Part shown: positions 7,544 to 14,786 of the stretch, one piece after another
How positions within the stretch are numbered: position 1 is the first letter of the stretch
How the letters are laid out: every line of letters begins with the position of its first letter
Assembly: GCA_963513115.1 (NCBI GenBank)
Contig: CAUPPN010000006.1
Span: 1-17,859, forward strand
Reading direction: 5' to 3'
DNA from: JABCPO02 sp963513115
GTDB lineage: Bacteria; Bacillota; Clostridia; TANB77; CAG-508
Length of the DNA: 17,859 nucleotides
Translations under genes and position numbers: made by a program
The notes under the pieces: generated by a model
The model's input: only the letters and a program-made list of their open reading frames with translations
The model's database searches: none
Told to the model about the DNA's origin: nothing

Positions 7544-7810
7544 TTATTCATTTATTTTTGCTTTTTCAACTATTTTAACTAGTCTCCATCTTTTGTCTTT
7601 TGAAAGTGGTCTAGTTTCCATAATTTTAACTGTGTCTCCTATTGAACATTCATTATTTTCATCATGTGCTTTTGTCTTATATGTTTCTTTAACATATTTA
7701 CCATATAATGGATGTTTTACTTGCTTTTCTACTGCTACTACTATAGTTTTGTCCATCTTATTTGATACAACTTTACCAACCATAGTTTTGCGAAGATTTC
7801 TTTCTTCCAT
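7544..7810 (-). CDS. rpsQ: 30S ribosomal protein S17
   Basis: A primary 16S rRNA-binding protein with an OB fold. The 88-residue product starts MEERNLRKTMVGKVVSNKMD and contains KTIVVAVE, HPLYGKYVKETYK and the C-terminal ETRPLSKDKRWRLVKIVEKA, all typical of S17. The ATG follows AAAGGAGATTTAA. It is 21 bp after rpmC in the standard L16-L29-S17 cluster. Confidence 0.97.
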   Translation of the reverse strand: MEERNLRKTMVGKVVSNKMDKTIVVAVEKQVKHPLYGKYVKETYKTKAHDENNECSIGDTVKIMETRPLSKDKRWRLVKIVEKAKINE

Positions 7811-7831
7811 TTAAATCTCCTTTCTTTTCAA

Positions 7832-8035
7832 TTACTTATTTGCTTCTAAAATTTCTCTTTCTTTTATAACAGTTTTAATTTTTGCTATGTCTTTTTTTAC
7901 AGCATTAATCCTTTTTGGATTTTCTAAATTATTTGTATTTAAACTAAAATTTAATTTAAATAATTCATTCTTTAGCTCTAATACCTTTTTTTCTAATTCT
8001 GCTGTAGACATATCTCTTACTTCATTAATCTTCAT
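7832..8035 (-). CDS. rpmC: 50S ribosomal protein L29
   Basis: A small two-helix protein near the polypeptide exit tunnel, where nascent-chain factors dock. The chosen ATG at 8035 gives 67 residues beginning MKINEVRDMSTAELEKKVLE, the standard L29 length and start. Upstream in-frame ATGs would lie inside rplP and are rejected. The block LKNELFKLNFSLNTNNLENP is the family signature. The start overlaps the end of rplP by 11 bp, which suggests coupled translation. Confidence 0.96.
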   Translation of the reverse strand: MKINEVRDMSTAELEKKVLELKNELFKLNFSLNTNNLENPKRINAVKKDIAKIKTVIKEREILEANK

Positions 8036-8603
8036 TATTTTCACCACCTGTCTCAGCATTTGCATTATCTTCTGCTTCAGTTTCAGTTTCAGCTTCTGCT
8101 TCTTCTTCAGCTTCCTCAGCAAGTATTGCTGCTTTTGCTTCTTCTTCAGCTTTTTCTAATGCTAATTCTAATTCTTCTTTTTCTTCTTTTGTTAATTCTT
8201 TAACAACAAATTTTGTTCTAATTGGTAACTTATGTGATGCAAGCTCTAATGCTCTTCTAGCTGCTTCTTCTGTTACTCCTGCTATTTCAAATAATATTCT
8301 ACCTCTTTTTACTGGTGCAACAAAATATTCTGGTGCTCCTTTACCTTTACCCATACGAGTTTGTGCAGGTTTAGAAGTTATAGGTTTGTCTGGGAATATT
8401 TTTATCCAAACTTTTCCACCTCTTTTTGTATATCTTGTCATTGCAATACGAGCTGCTTCTATTTGATTAGAAGTAATGAATCCATTTTCTAATGCTTGAA
8501 TTCCATATTGTCCATAAGTTATTTCAGTTCCTCTAGTAGCTTTTCCTCTATTTCTACCTTTTTGAACTTTTCTATATTTAGTTCTTTTTGGCATTAATGG
8601 CAT
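8025..8603 (-). CDS. rplP: 50S ribosomal protein L16 with long acidic C-terminal tail
   Basis: A large-subunit protein near the A site needed for assembly. Residues 4-136 match L16: MPKRTKYRKVQKGRNRG, MTRYTKRGGKVWIKIFPDKP, KPAQTRMGKGKGAPEYFVAP. L16 usually ends near residue 137-147; here about 56 extra residues follow, mostly Glu and Ala, with over twenty Glu and few Lys. The frame runs without a break to a TAA that overlaps rpmC by 11 bp, so the tail is not a sequencing read-through. The ATG at 8603 is nine bases after AAGGAGG; a second ATG three codons on is poorly spaced. The start overlaps rpsC by 26 bp. Confidence 0.96.
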   Translation of the reverse strand: MPLMPKRTKYRKVQKGRNRGKATRGTEITYGQYGIQALENGFITSNQIEAARIAMTRYTKRGGKVWIKIFPDKPITSKPAQTRMGKGKGAPEYFVAPVKRGRILFEIAGVTEEAARRALELASHKLPIRTKFVVKELTKEEKEELELALEKAEEEAKAAILAEEAEEEAEAETETEAEDNANAETGGENNED

Positions 8604-9399
8604 TATCAGTTACCTCCTTTTCTCCTTTTCCTTCATTTCTATTTCTTCTTGGTGCATTATTATTCTTTTTGTTTTTGAAGTTTCTATTGTTTTTGTTATT
8701 TCTTTTATTGTTCTTATTATTTGAACTATAGTTATTTCTTTCTCTTGTGTCAGTTAATCTTTCTTTTTTATTTCCTAATACTTCACCTTTATATATAAGA
8801 ACTTTAACTCCTAGTTTTCCATACATTGTATCAGCTTCAGCAAAACCATAATCAATGTTTGCTCTAATTGTTTGTTGTGGTACTGTACCTTCTGCATATC
8901 CCTCTGTTCTTGCCATATCAGCTCCACCTAATCTTCCTGATACTGAAACTTTTATACCTTTTGCTCCAGCTCTCATTGTTCTTTGCATTGCTTGTTTCAT
9001 AGCTTTTCTAAAAGATACTCTTCTTTCTAATTGTCCAGCTATATTTTCAGCAACTACTTGTGAATCTAGATCTGGTCTTTTTATCTCAATTACATTAATA
9101 TTTGCTTCAATTCCTAATTTCTTTTTAAGCATAGTTTTAATACTTTCTAATTGAGCTCCATTTTTTCCTATTACTAATCCTGGTTTAGCAGTATATATTA
9201 TAATGTTAATATCATTTTTAGTTCTTTCGATAACTATTTCTGATATTCTAGCTTGGTATAGTTCTTTTTTAAGTACTTTACGTATTTTGTTATCTTCTAC
9301 AACAAATTTAGCATAATCTTTTTTATCTGCATACCATTTTGAACTCCAATCTTCTATTACTCCTACTCTTAAACCATGTGGATGCACTTTTTGTCCCAT
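8578..9399 (-). CDS. rpsC: 30S ribosomal protein S3 with long Asn/Lys/Arg-rich C-terminal tail
   Basis: A small-subunit protein at the mRNA entry channel. The core is clear: MGQKVHPHGLRVGVIEDW at the start, the KH-domain GxxG as VIGKNG at residues 76-81, and VSGRLGGADMARTEGYAEGT. S3 usually ends near residue 210-220; here residues about 208-273 form a tail very rich in Asn, Lys and Arg (for example NNKNNKRNNKNNRNFKNKKN). The tail enters the rplP coding region, overlapping its first 26 bp. The ATG follows GAGAGGAGAAACTTAAGTA. The basic tail may contact mRNA or rRNA; that is inference. Confidence 0.97.
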   Translation of the reverse strand: MGQKVHPHGLRVGVIEDWSSKWYADKKDYAKFVVEDNKIRKVLKKELYQARISEIVIERTKNDINIIIYTAKPGLVIGKNGAQLESIKTMLKKKLGIEANINVIEIKRPDLDSQVVAENIAGQLERRVSFRKAMKQAMQRTMRAGAKGIKVSVSGRLGGADMARTEGYAEGTVPQQTIRANIDYGFAEADTMYGKLGVKVLIYKGEVLGNKKERLTDTRERNNYSSNNKNNKRNNKNNRNFKNKKNNNAPRRNRNEGKGEKEVTDNAINAKKN

Positions 9400-9420
9400 T
9401 ACTTAAGTTTCTCCTCTCTT

Positions 9421-9783
9421 TTAATCTCTTTCTTTTAATACTATTGTAGTATGACTTGTTCTCTTATTTATTCTATTTGCTGATCCTTTTGCAGCAGGTC
9501 TTATTCTTTTTAGAGTTGGACCTTGTGTTGCATATATCTCAGCTACATATAGTTTATCTTCTTTCATGTTATTATTATTAACAGCATTTGCAACTGCAGA
9601 ATTCAATAGTTTTAATAATGGCTTTGCAGCAGCTTTTGATGTAAATTCTAAAATATCTCTAGCTTCTTCTACGCTTTTTCCTCTTAAGTGATCAGCAACT
9701 ATTTTAACTTTACGATCTGAAATTCTGTAATTATTTAAATGTGCTACAGCTGTTAATTCTTGTTTTTCCATTGTTTCACTCAC
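9421..9783 (-). CDS. rplV: 50S ribosomal protein L22
   Basis: Lines the polypeptide exit tunnel; its extended loop is a known site of macrolide-resistance changes in other bacteria. The 120-residue product contains AHLNNYRISDRKVKIVADHL, the helix region KPLLKLLNSAVANAVNN, and the loop region GPTLKRIRPAAKGSANRINK. The GTG at 9783 is nine bases after GGAGG; an ATG four codons later (9771) is possible but further from that site. It lies between rpsS and rpsC with short gaps. Confidence 0.96.
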   Translation of the reverse strand: MSETMEKQELTAVAHLNNYRISDRKVKIVADHLRGKSVEEARDILEFTSKAAAKPLLKLLNSAVANAVNNNNMKEDKLYVAEIYATQGPTLKRIRPAAKGSANRINKRTSHTTIVLKERD

Positions 9784-9803
9784 TTTTCTGCTCCTCCTTT
9801 ATA

Positions 9804-10079
9804 TTATTTTTTTACTTTTTTATCTCCTGAATGACCTCTAAATGTCCTAGTTGGAGCAAATTCTCCTAGCTTATGTCCTATCATTTCTTCAGTTATATAT
9901 ATAGGCACATGTTTTCTTCCATCATGTACTGCAATTGTATGCCCAACCATTTCTGGATATATTGTTGAAGATCTTGACCATGTTTTAAGCACTTCTTTTT
10001 TGTTTTCTTCATTCATCTTTAAAACTCTTTTCATAAGTTCTGGTGCTATATATGGCATTTTCTTACTAGATTTTGACAT
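9804..10079 (-). CDS. rpsS: 30S ribosomal protein S19
   Basis: Binds the 30S head near the A site together with S13. The 91-residue length is standard. Signature blocks are TWSRSSTIYPEMVGHTIAVH, DGRKHVPIYITEEMIGHKLG, and the C-terminal EFAPTRTFRGHSGDKK. The ATG follows AAGGAGGTATAAT. It is 11 bp after rplB and 20 bp before rplV, the usual S10 operon order. Confidence 0.98.
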   Translation of the reverse strand: MSKSSKKMPYIAPELMKRVLKMNEENKKEVLKTWSRSSTIYPEMVGHTIAVHDGRKHVPIYITEEMIGHKLGEFAPTRTFRGHSGDKKVKK

Positions 10080-10090
10080 ATTATACCTCC

Positions 10091-10921
10091 TTATTTCTTT
10101 CTTCTACTTGTTATGTATTTATCTGATTTCTTATTTTTCTTTCTTGTCTTGTATCCTAATGCTGGTTTACCCCAAGGTGTAAGTGGTCCTGGTCTTCCAA
10201 CTGGTGCCTTTCCATTTCCTCCACCATGTGGATGGTCTACTGGGTTCATTACTGATCCTCTAACTGTTGGTCTGAATCCCATATGTCTTTTTATTCCTGC
10301 TTTACCAATTTTTACATTTTCATGATCAGTATTTCCTAGTCTTCCTATTGTTGCTCTACATTCTTGTAGAATTAATCTCATTTCTCCTGAAGGCATTTTA
10401 ATATGTGCATATTTTCCTTCTTTAGCCATAAGTTGTGCACTGTTTCCTGCAGCTTTAGCTATTTTTCCACCTTGACCTGGATTTAATTCAACATTGTGAA
10501 TTAATGTACCAACTGGTATATTTCCAAGTTTCATTGTATTTCCAGGTTTAACATCTGTTAAATCAGCTGATATAACTTTATCTCCATCTGTTAATCCCTT
10601 TGGTGCTAATATATATGCTCTTTCACCATCTTCATATTCTATTAATGCTATGTTTGCAGTTCTATTTGGATCATATTCTATACCAATTACTACTGCTTCC
10701 ATATTATCTTTATTTCTTTTGAAATCTATTACTCTATATTTTTTTCTATTTCCACCACCTCTGTGACGAACAGTTATTCTACCATATGAGTTTCTTCCAG
10801 CATTTTTATTTTTTGTTTGTAATAATTTCTTTTCTGGAGTCTTTTTAGTTATTTCACTAAAATCTAAAGTAGTCATTGCTCTTCTAGCTGGTGTTGTTGG
10901 TTTATAATGTTTTACTCCCAT
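10091..10921 (-). CDS. rplB: 50S ribosomal protein L2
   Basis: A highly conserved protein near the peptidyl-transferase centre that is needed for subunit joining. At 276 residues it is full length. The start MGVKHYKPTTPARRAMTTLD, the RNA-binding GGKIAKAAGNSAQLMAKEGK, and the His-containing loop VMNPVDHPHGGGNGKAP (His230 and His232) are diagnostic. The ATG has only a weak upstream GAGAG sequence, unlike its neighbours. It follows a 175-bp A+T-rich gap after rplW. Confidence 0.98.
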   Translation of the reverse strand: MGVKHYKPTTPARRAMTTLDFSEITKKTPEKKLLQTKNKNAGRNSYGRITVRHRGGGNRKKYRVIDFKRNKDNMEAVVIGIEYDPNRTANIALIEYEDGERAYILAPKGLTDGDKVISADLTDVKPGNTMKLGNIPVGTLIHNVELNPGQGGKIAKAAGNSAQLMAKEGKYAHIKMPSGEMRLILQECRATIGRLGNTDHENVKIGKAGIKRHMGFRPTVRGSVMNPVDHPHGGGNGKAPVGRPGPLTPWGKPALGYKTRKKNKKSDKYITSRRKK

Positions 10922-11096
10922 TTTACTTTTCTCTCTTTCATTTATTTTCCTAGTTTTTAATTCTAGATACTTTTATATTATTTTTTTAATCTTTTTAAAT
11001 TTTTAAAATTAATTATTTATTTGTAATTATTTATTTGAAATTAATCTAATCTTTTCTTTAGTTATAATTCAATCTATTAATTTAATTCAATTAATA

Positions 11097-11444
11097 TTAT
11101 ACACCTGAAAATCCTTCAATTTCTGTATTATATTTTCTAAGTGTCTTTTTAGTTTTACCTTTTTCAACTAAGTATTCATCTTCTTTAGGATTTAAATCTA
11201 TAGTTATTATAGCTTTTTTAAATTTAGAAGTTTTTCCTTTTCTACCTCTATATCCTTTTATTTTTCCGTCATAATTCATAGTATTAACACTAAGAACTTT
11301 AACATTAAATAATTCTTCTATTGCTTTTGCTATTTGTATTTTTGTAGCTTTAGTATTAACTTTGAATGTGTATTTTCCTTCTTCTACATCAATTATAGAT
11401 TTTTCAGTTATTATAGGTTTTAATATAATTTCTTCTGCTAACAT
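11097..11444 (-). CDS. rplW: 50S ribosomal protein L23
   Basis: Sits at the exit of the polypeptide tunnel and is the docking point for trigger factor and SRP. The 115-residue product has the L23 blocks IILKPIITEKSIIDVEEGKYTF, IAKAIEELFNVKVLSVNTMN and RGRKGKTSKFKKAIITID. It is somewhat longer than the usual ~95-100 residues because of a C-terminal segment after residue 95. Its ATG overlaps the TAA of rplD by one base (TAATG), a coupling arrangement. The 175 bp following it up to rplB are A+T-rich with nothing recognised. Confidence 0.96.
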   Translation of the reverse strand: MLAEEIILKPIITEKSIIDVEEGKYTFKVNTKATKIQIAKAIEELFNVKVLSVNTMNYDGKIKGYRGRKGKTSKFKKAIITIDLNPKEDEYLVEKGKTKKTLRKYNTEIEGFSGV

Positions 11445-12067
11445 TATCCTAATACCTCCTCTAACTTTTTCATTGCAGCTTCTGTTGCAACTATTTGCTT
11501 ATTATCTAATAATTGATAAGCATTTGTCATTCCAACATATGATACATTTAATTTATTAATATTTTTTGCTGCTCTATATATTTCATTATTATTTTCTTCT
11601 AAAAGTAATAATGTTTTTCCTTCAACTTTTAAGTTGTTTAAAATTGTAGCAACTTCTTTAGTTTTAATTTCTTTTAATTTAATTTCATCTACTACTATTA
11701 TATTCTTTTCTGCTATCTTATTTGAAAGAATCATTTTAATAGCATTTTGTTTTTCTTTCTTATTAACTCTATAATTATATGATCTTGGTTTTGGTCCTAA
11801 TGCGATTCCACCTTTAATCCATATTGGTGATCTGGTACTTCCGTGTCTTGCTCTACCAGTTCCTTTTTGTCTCCAAGGTTTCTTTCCGCCACCACTAACT
11901 TCTGATCTAGTTTTAGTACTTTGTGTACCTTGTCTTTGGTTTGCTAAATAATTTACTATTACAGAATGTACTAATGCTTCATTAAATTTTACATTAAATA
12001 TTTCATCATTTAGTTTTAAAGTACTAACTTTCTTTCCTTGTATATTTAATACGTCTATACTAGGCAT
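11444..12067 (-). CDS. rplD: 50S ribosomal protein L4
   Basis: Has a globular part on the ribosome surface and a loop lining the exit tunnel; in gammaproteobacteria it also represses the S10 operon by binding the leader RNA. The 207 residues include ATG-started MPSIDVLNIQGKKVS, the tunnel loop TRSEVSGGGKKPWRQKGTGR and ARHGSTRSPIWIKGG, and the C-terminal LEVEGK-like and VGMTNAYQLLDNKQIVATEAA blocks. It follows AGAGGAGGTTAAG and overlaps rplW by one base. Whether it binds the leader at 13078-13277 cannot be told from sequence. Confidence 0.97.
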   Translation of the reverse strand: MPSIDVLNIQGKKVSTLKLNDEIFNVKFNEALVHSVIVNYLANQRQGTQSTKTRSEVSGGGKKPWRQKGTGRARHGSTRSPIWIKGGIALGPKPRSYNYRVNKKEKQNAIKMILSNKIAEKNIIVVDEIKLKEIKTKEVATILNNLKVEGKTLLLLEENNNEIYRAAKNINKLNVSYVGMTNAYQLLDNKQIVATEAAMKKLEEVLG

Positions 12068-12084
12068 CTTAACCTCCTCTTAAT

Positions 12085-12702
12085 TTATGCTTTTATTTTT
12101 ACTATTGAACCTTTAGGTCCAGGTATACTACCTTTTACTAAGATTACATTTTTATCATTATCTACTGATACAATTTCTAAGTTTTTAATTGTTCTAGTTA
12201 CACTACCCATGTGTCCTGGTAATTTTTTACCTTTAACAACTCTTGATGGTGTAGCTGATGCTCCCATTGATCCTGGTCTTCTATGATATCTAGAACCGTG
12301 TGTTGTAGGTCCTCTTTGTTGACCGTGTCTTTTAATAACACCTTGGAATCCTTTTCCTTTAGTTGTACCTTGAACAGATACTATATCACCTTTTTCAAAT
12401 ACGTCTGCTCCTAATTTTTGTCCAACTTCATATTTTTTAGTATCATTTAATCTAAATTCTTTTAAATATTTTACATTTTCAATTTTAAATTTTTCTAAAT
12501 GTCCTTTTTTAGGTTTGTTTAAATGCTTATCTTTAACATCTCCAAATCCTAATTGTATTGAATCGTATCCATCGATTTCTTTTGTTTTTATTTGCACAAC
12601 TATATTTGGTGCAACTTCGATTACTGTTACAGGTATTGCTTTTGCATTTTCATCAAATACTTGTGTCATACCTATCTTTTTTCCTATTAATCCTTTATTC
12701 AC
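12085..12702 (-). CDS. rplC: 50S ribosomal protein L3
   Basis: An early-assembling large-subunit protein reaching toward the peptidyl-transferase centre. The 205-residue product starts NKGLIGKKIGMTQVFDENA; the central extension GTTKGKGFQGVIKRHGQQRG and THGSRYHRRPGSMGASATPS is diagnostic, as is KKLPGHMGSVTRTIKNLEIV. The start is GTG at 12702 behind GGAGGAAAGAAA. It is 51 bp after rpsJ and 17 bp before rplD. Confidence 0.97.
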   Translation of the reverse strand: MNKGLIGKKIGMTQVFDENAKAIPVTVIEVAPNIVVQIKTKEIDGYDSIQLGFGDVKDKHLNKPKKGHLEKFKIENVKYLKEFRLNDTKKYEVGQKLGADVFEKGDIVSVQGTTKGKGFQGVIKRHGQQRGPTTHGSRYHRRPGSMGASATPSRVVKGKKLPGHMGSVTRTIKNLEIVSVDNDKNVILVKGSIPGPKGSIVKIKA

Positions 12703-12753
12703 TTTCTTTCCTCCTAACTATTGGCTTAAAATTTCTTTTAGGCTTGGTTATTT

Positions 12754-13077
12754 CTATAGCTTAATTTCTATATCAACACCTGCTGGTAACTCTAATTTTT
12801 CAAGAGTATTTACAGTATTTTGTGTTGGATAAAGAATATCTATAACTCTTTTGTGTGTTCTTAATTCGAATTGTTCTCTTGAATCTTTATGTTTATGTGG
12901 AGAACGAATTACTGTTACAACCTCTTTTTTTGTTGGTAGTGGTATTGGTCCAGATACTTGAGCTCCAGTTTTTTTAGCAGTGTCTACTATTTTTTCAGCA
13001 GATTGATCTAAAATAACACTGTCATATGCTTTTAATCTGATTCTTATTTTATCACTTCCATTTTTTATTGTTGCCAT
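12754..13077 (-). CDS. rpsJ: 30S ribosomal protein S10, first gene of the S10-spc operon
   Basis: A small-subunit protein that also serves as NusE in transcription antitermination complexes. At 107 residues it is slightly longer than the usual 102-105. The blocks KIRIRLKAYDSVILDQSAEK, GAQVSGPIPLPTKKEVVTVI, RSPHKHKDSREQFELRTHKR and the C-terminal LPAGVDIEIKL are diagnostic. The ATG follows GGAGGTAAT. It is preceded by a long leader and a strong promoter and is followed by rplC. The stop is TAG. Confidence 0.98.
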   Translation of the reverse strand: MATIKNGSDKIRIRLKAYDSVILDQSAEKIVDTAKKTGAQVSGPIPLPTKKEVVTVIRSPHKHKDSREQFELRTHKRVIDILYPTQNTVNTLEKLELPAGVDIEIKL

Positions 13078-13277
13078 ATTACCTCCTATAATTTTTGTTT
13101 TTGTCTAGCAACAAGTGAATAACCATACCCGGGTGTTCTATTCAATTTCCTTTAAAAACTCCAAGCAAGGGCTTGGACAAGTATGATATTCATATCTTAT
13201 CGTCTGGTCTTTGCCATGACTTCTCCATAAGAGTTCCCTACATCTATGTGTAGCCACATCTTACTTCAACGCTTGAC
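13078..13277 (-). promoter_or_regulatory. Structured 5' leader of the S10 operon
   Basis: About 200 bases of transcribed leader are expected between the promoter and rpsJ. It is less A+T-rich than the other gaps, includes a CCCGGG block, and contains several inverted repeats: tccaagc / gcttgga with a 4-base loop (13160-13166 with 13171-13177), an imperfect stem aagtatg / cata-t-ctt (13179-13198), tgaata / tattca around CCCGGG (13116-13121 with 13139-13144), and ctaca / tgtag (13238-13242 with 13249-13253). It is a plausible site for control by a ribosomal protein. No T-tract follows the stems, so an attenuator is not obvious. I cannot assign it to a known RNA family. Confidence 0.55.
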
Positions 13278-13284
13278 TTTAATT

Positions 13285-13313
13285 AGTATAACACGCTTTT
13301 ACATATACGTCAA
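13285..13313 (-). promoter_or_regulatory. Promoter of the S10-spc operon
   Basis: On the minus strand TTGACG (13313-13308) and TATACT (13290-13285) are separated by exactly 17 bases, five of six matches to the housekeeping consensus at each box. The DNA upstream is very A+T-rich, which could act as an UP element. The expected transcription start is near 13277, giving a leader of about 200 bases. It is the only strong promoter seen for the whole cluster from rpsJ to infA. Confidence 0.85.
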
Positions 13314-13467
13314 TAGAATATTATGAATTTCTTTTAAATTTTTATTACATTTTTTTATATTTCCTTATTATATTATTCAAGCAAAATAGTATAATAATTA
13401 TAATAGTATATTTAAAATATATAATATATGAATCAACTATTTATGAAATAAATAAATGAATGAAATC

Positions 13468-13496
13468 AACAAAAAAAGAGCTATAAAAGCTCTTCT
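13468..13496 (-). terminator. Intrinsic terminator of the surface-protein gene
   Basis: In the minus-strand transcript the stem AAGAGC / GCTCTT with a 7-base loop is followed by TTTTTTT. It lies about 28 bp after the stop of the gene at 13524 and before the S10 promoter, so it separates the two units. The 150 bp between this and the S10 promoter are A+T-rich with no gene. Confidence 0.85.
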
Positions 13497-13523
13497 TTTG
13501 AAATGTAGTGTATGGTATTTATT

Positions 13524-14591
13524 TTACTTATATTCCTTTTTCTTAGTTTGTCCAAGTGCAAATGCTGTTGCACCTAAAACAGTTCCTATCAATTCCATTG
13601 ATACTCCAACACCTGTTTTTGGATTTCCAGCTGCAACTCTCTTGTTAACAACTTTTCTTTCTACTGATACTGTAGGTGCTGGACCTTGTCTATAAGATGT
13701 AGATGTTGTTCCACTTCCTTTACCACTACCAATTGTAGTAGTTTTAGTTGTTTTACAATTTTCATCTTTCTTTTCTTCTTTTTCTGTTTTACCAGATTTT
13801 CCATCACCTTTGTTTGCTTCTTCAGCTTTTAGTCCACCAATATCAATCTTGATATTGTTTACAGGATTAAAAGTATTTGTGATAGTATTTGTGTTGGTAT
13901 TTGTACCATCAGTCTTACTATCTACTTTAGTATCATTTTTAGCTGTAGATTCAGCTGTTGTAGTTGTGGTAGTAGTTGTTGTTGAATTGCCACCTGTTGC
14001 ATTGTTAGAATTTTCATTCTTATTTGTTTCAGGTTTTTCAACTGGCTTTTCATCAGGTTTTTTGTCTGGCTTTTCATCAGGTTTTTTATCTGGCTTTTCG
14101 TCAGGCTTTTCACATTCAGTAGTAGTTTTAGTTGTCTCTTCATGAGTTTCAGTTATCTCTTCTTTCACTTTTACGTGAACTTCAGATCCTTCTGGAGCTG
14201 CTTCAACAACTTTATTTACTACATCTTCTACATTTGTAGTACCATTTGGGTCTACAACTCTGTATACATCTTCTTCATCATTTGAACTTACTAATTCAAT
14301 AGTAGGTTCTTGTTGTTGATTGGATGTTACTGCTTCGTTACCTACACTTTCAACTGTTTCAGCTGGTTGTGCTACTTCTTGTTTAACTGGTTCTTCACTA
14401 GTTTCTACAACTTCTTGAACTGGTGATTCTGATGTTTGTACATCTTGAATTTGAACATTGTTTTCTTCTTGTGGTACATCTTGTACTTCTTCTGCAGCAT
14501 GTGCTACATTTGGTGATATAGCTATCGCTCCGATACCTAATAATAATGCACCTGTCATCTTTGTGTTTGTTTTGATATTAGCTTTTTTCAT
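13524..14591 (-). CDS. Cell-wall-anchored surface protein with NPKTG sorting signal
   Basis: I do not recognise the family. The 355-residue product has a Sec signal peptide (Lys-rich start, hydrophobic core about 13-25, probable cut after AHA at 30-32). The mature part is low-complexity and acidic to residue ~100, then a possible small folded segment (about 105-147, YRVVDPNGTTN to VHVKVKEEI). Next come a KPDE/KPDK four-residue repeat (161-188), a run of nine Thr (204-212), and an Asn/Thr-rich linker. The C-terminus is a sortase-like signal: NPKTG at 323-327, a hydrophobic stretch, then KKKEYK. The mature protein has only two Cys (160 and 279), each flanked by TTKTTT. It has its own promoter, operator-like dyad and terminator. 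The ATG follows AAAGGAGACTATT. It is likely an exposed adhesin or wall protein; that is inference. Confidence 0.85.
   Translation of the reverse strand: MKKANIKTNTKMTGALLLGIGAIAISPNVAHAAEEVQDVPQEENNVQIQDVQTSESPVQEVVETSEEPVKQEVAQPAETVESVGNEAVTSNQQQEPTIELVSSNDEEDVYRVVDPNGTTNVEDVVNKVVEAAPEGSEVHVKVKEEITETHEETTKTTTECEKPDEKPDKKPDEKPDKKPDEKPVEKPETNKNENSNNATGGNSTTTTTTTTTAESTAKNDTKVDSKTDGTNTNTNTITNTFNPVNNIKIDIGGLKAEEANKGDGKSGKTEKEEKKDENCKTTKTTTIGSGKGSGTTSTSYRQGPAPTVSVERKVVNKRVAAGNPKTGVGVSMELIGTVLGATAFALGQTKKKEYK
14044..14112 (-). repeat. 24-bp tandem repeat encoding the KPDE/KPDK array
   Basis: Two nearly identical 24-bp units (14044-14067 and 14068-14091, one base different) and a diverged partial third lie inside the surface-protein gene. 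The unit is a multiple of three and encodes eight residues, so copy-number change would keep the frame. Such arrays are common in wall-spanning regions. Confidence 0.8.
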
Positions 14592-14694
14592 AATAGTCTC
14601 CTTTAATTTGTAATTTTTGCTAACTGTTTAATAAACCTATACCTATACATTCTACATTTTCGTAATATAGCACTAATTTAGTGTATATTAATTA

Positions 14695-14726
14695 TATATA
14701 AGAAGTAATACTTCACTTCTTATATA
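14695..14726. promoter_or_regulatory. Operator-like dyad over the surface-gene transcription start
   Basis: A perfect 12-bp inverted repeat, tatataagaagt / acttcttatata, with an 8-base spacer begins one base after the -10 box. A nested 13-base palindrome, GAAGT-ATT-ACTTC, lies within it. It overlaps the expected start near 14721, so it could bind a repressor or form a hairpin at the mRNA 5' end. Further down the untranslated leader is another short dyad, cactaatttagtg (14671-14683). Confidence 0.6.
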
Positions 14727-14727
14727 C

Positions 14728-14756
14728 ATTATAGCATTATTATGTTAATTAGTCAA
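14728..14756 (-). promoter_or_regulatory. Promoter of the surface-protein gene
   Basis: TTGACT (14756-14751) and TATAAT (14733-14728) on the minus strand with a 17-base spacer: five of six and six of six consensus matches. It is the best promoter in the window. The expected untranslated leader is about 130 bases. Confidence 0.88.
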
Positions 14757-14786
14757 ATTTTTAATCAATTTTTTTTACTTTTTTTC

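Noticed and set aside
7887..8159. Plus-strand Phe-rich ORF over rpmC and the end of rplP
   Set aside because: It is the antisense of Lys/Glu-rich codons in L29 and the L16 tail.
13810..14145. Plus-strand ORF of 111 codons inside the surface-protein gene
   Set aside because: It is the complement of the repetitive KPD and Thr-run coding region, has a Val/Ser/Phe-rich composition produced by the repeats, and lacks a ribosome binding site.
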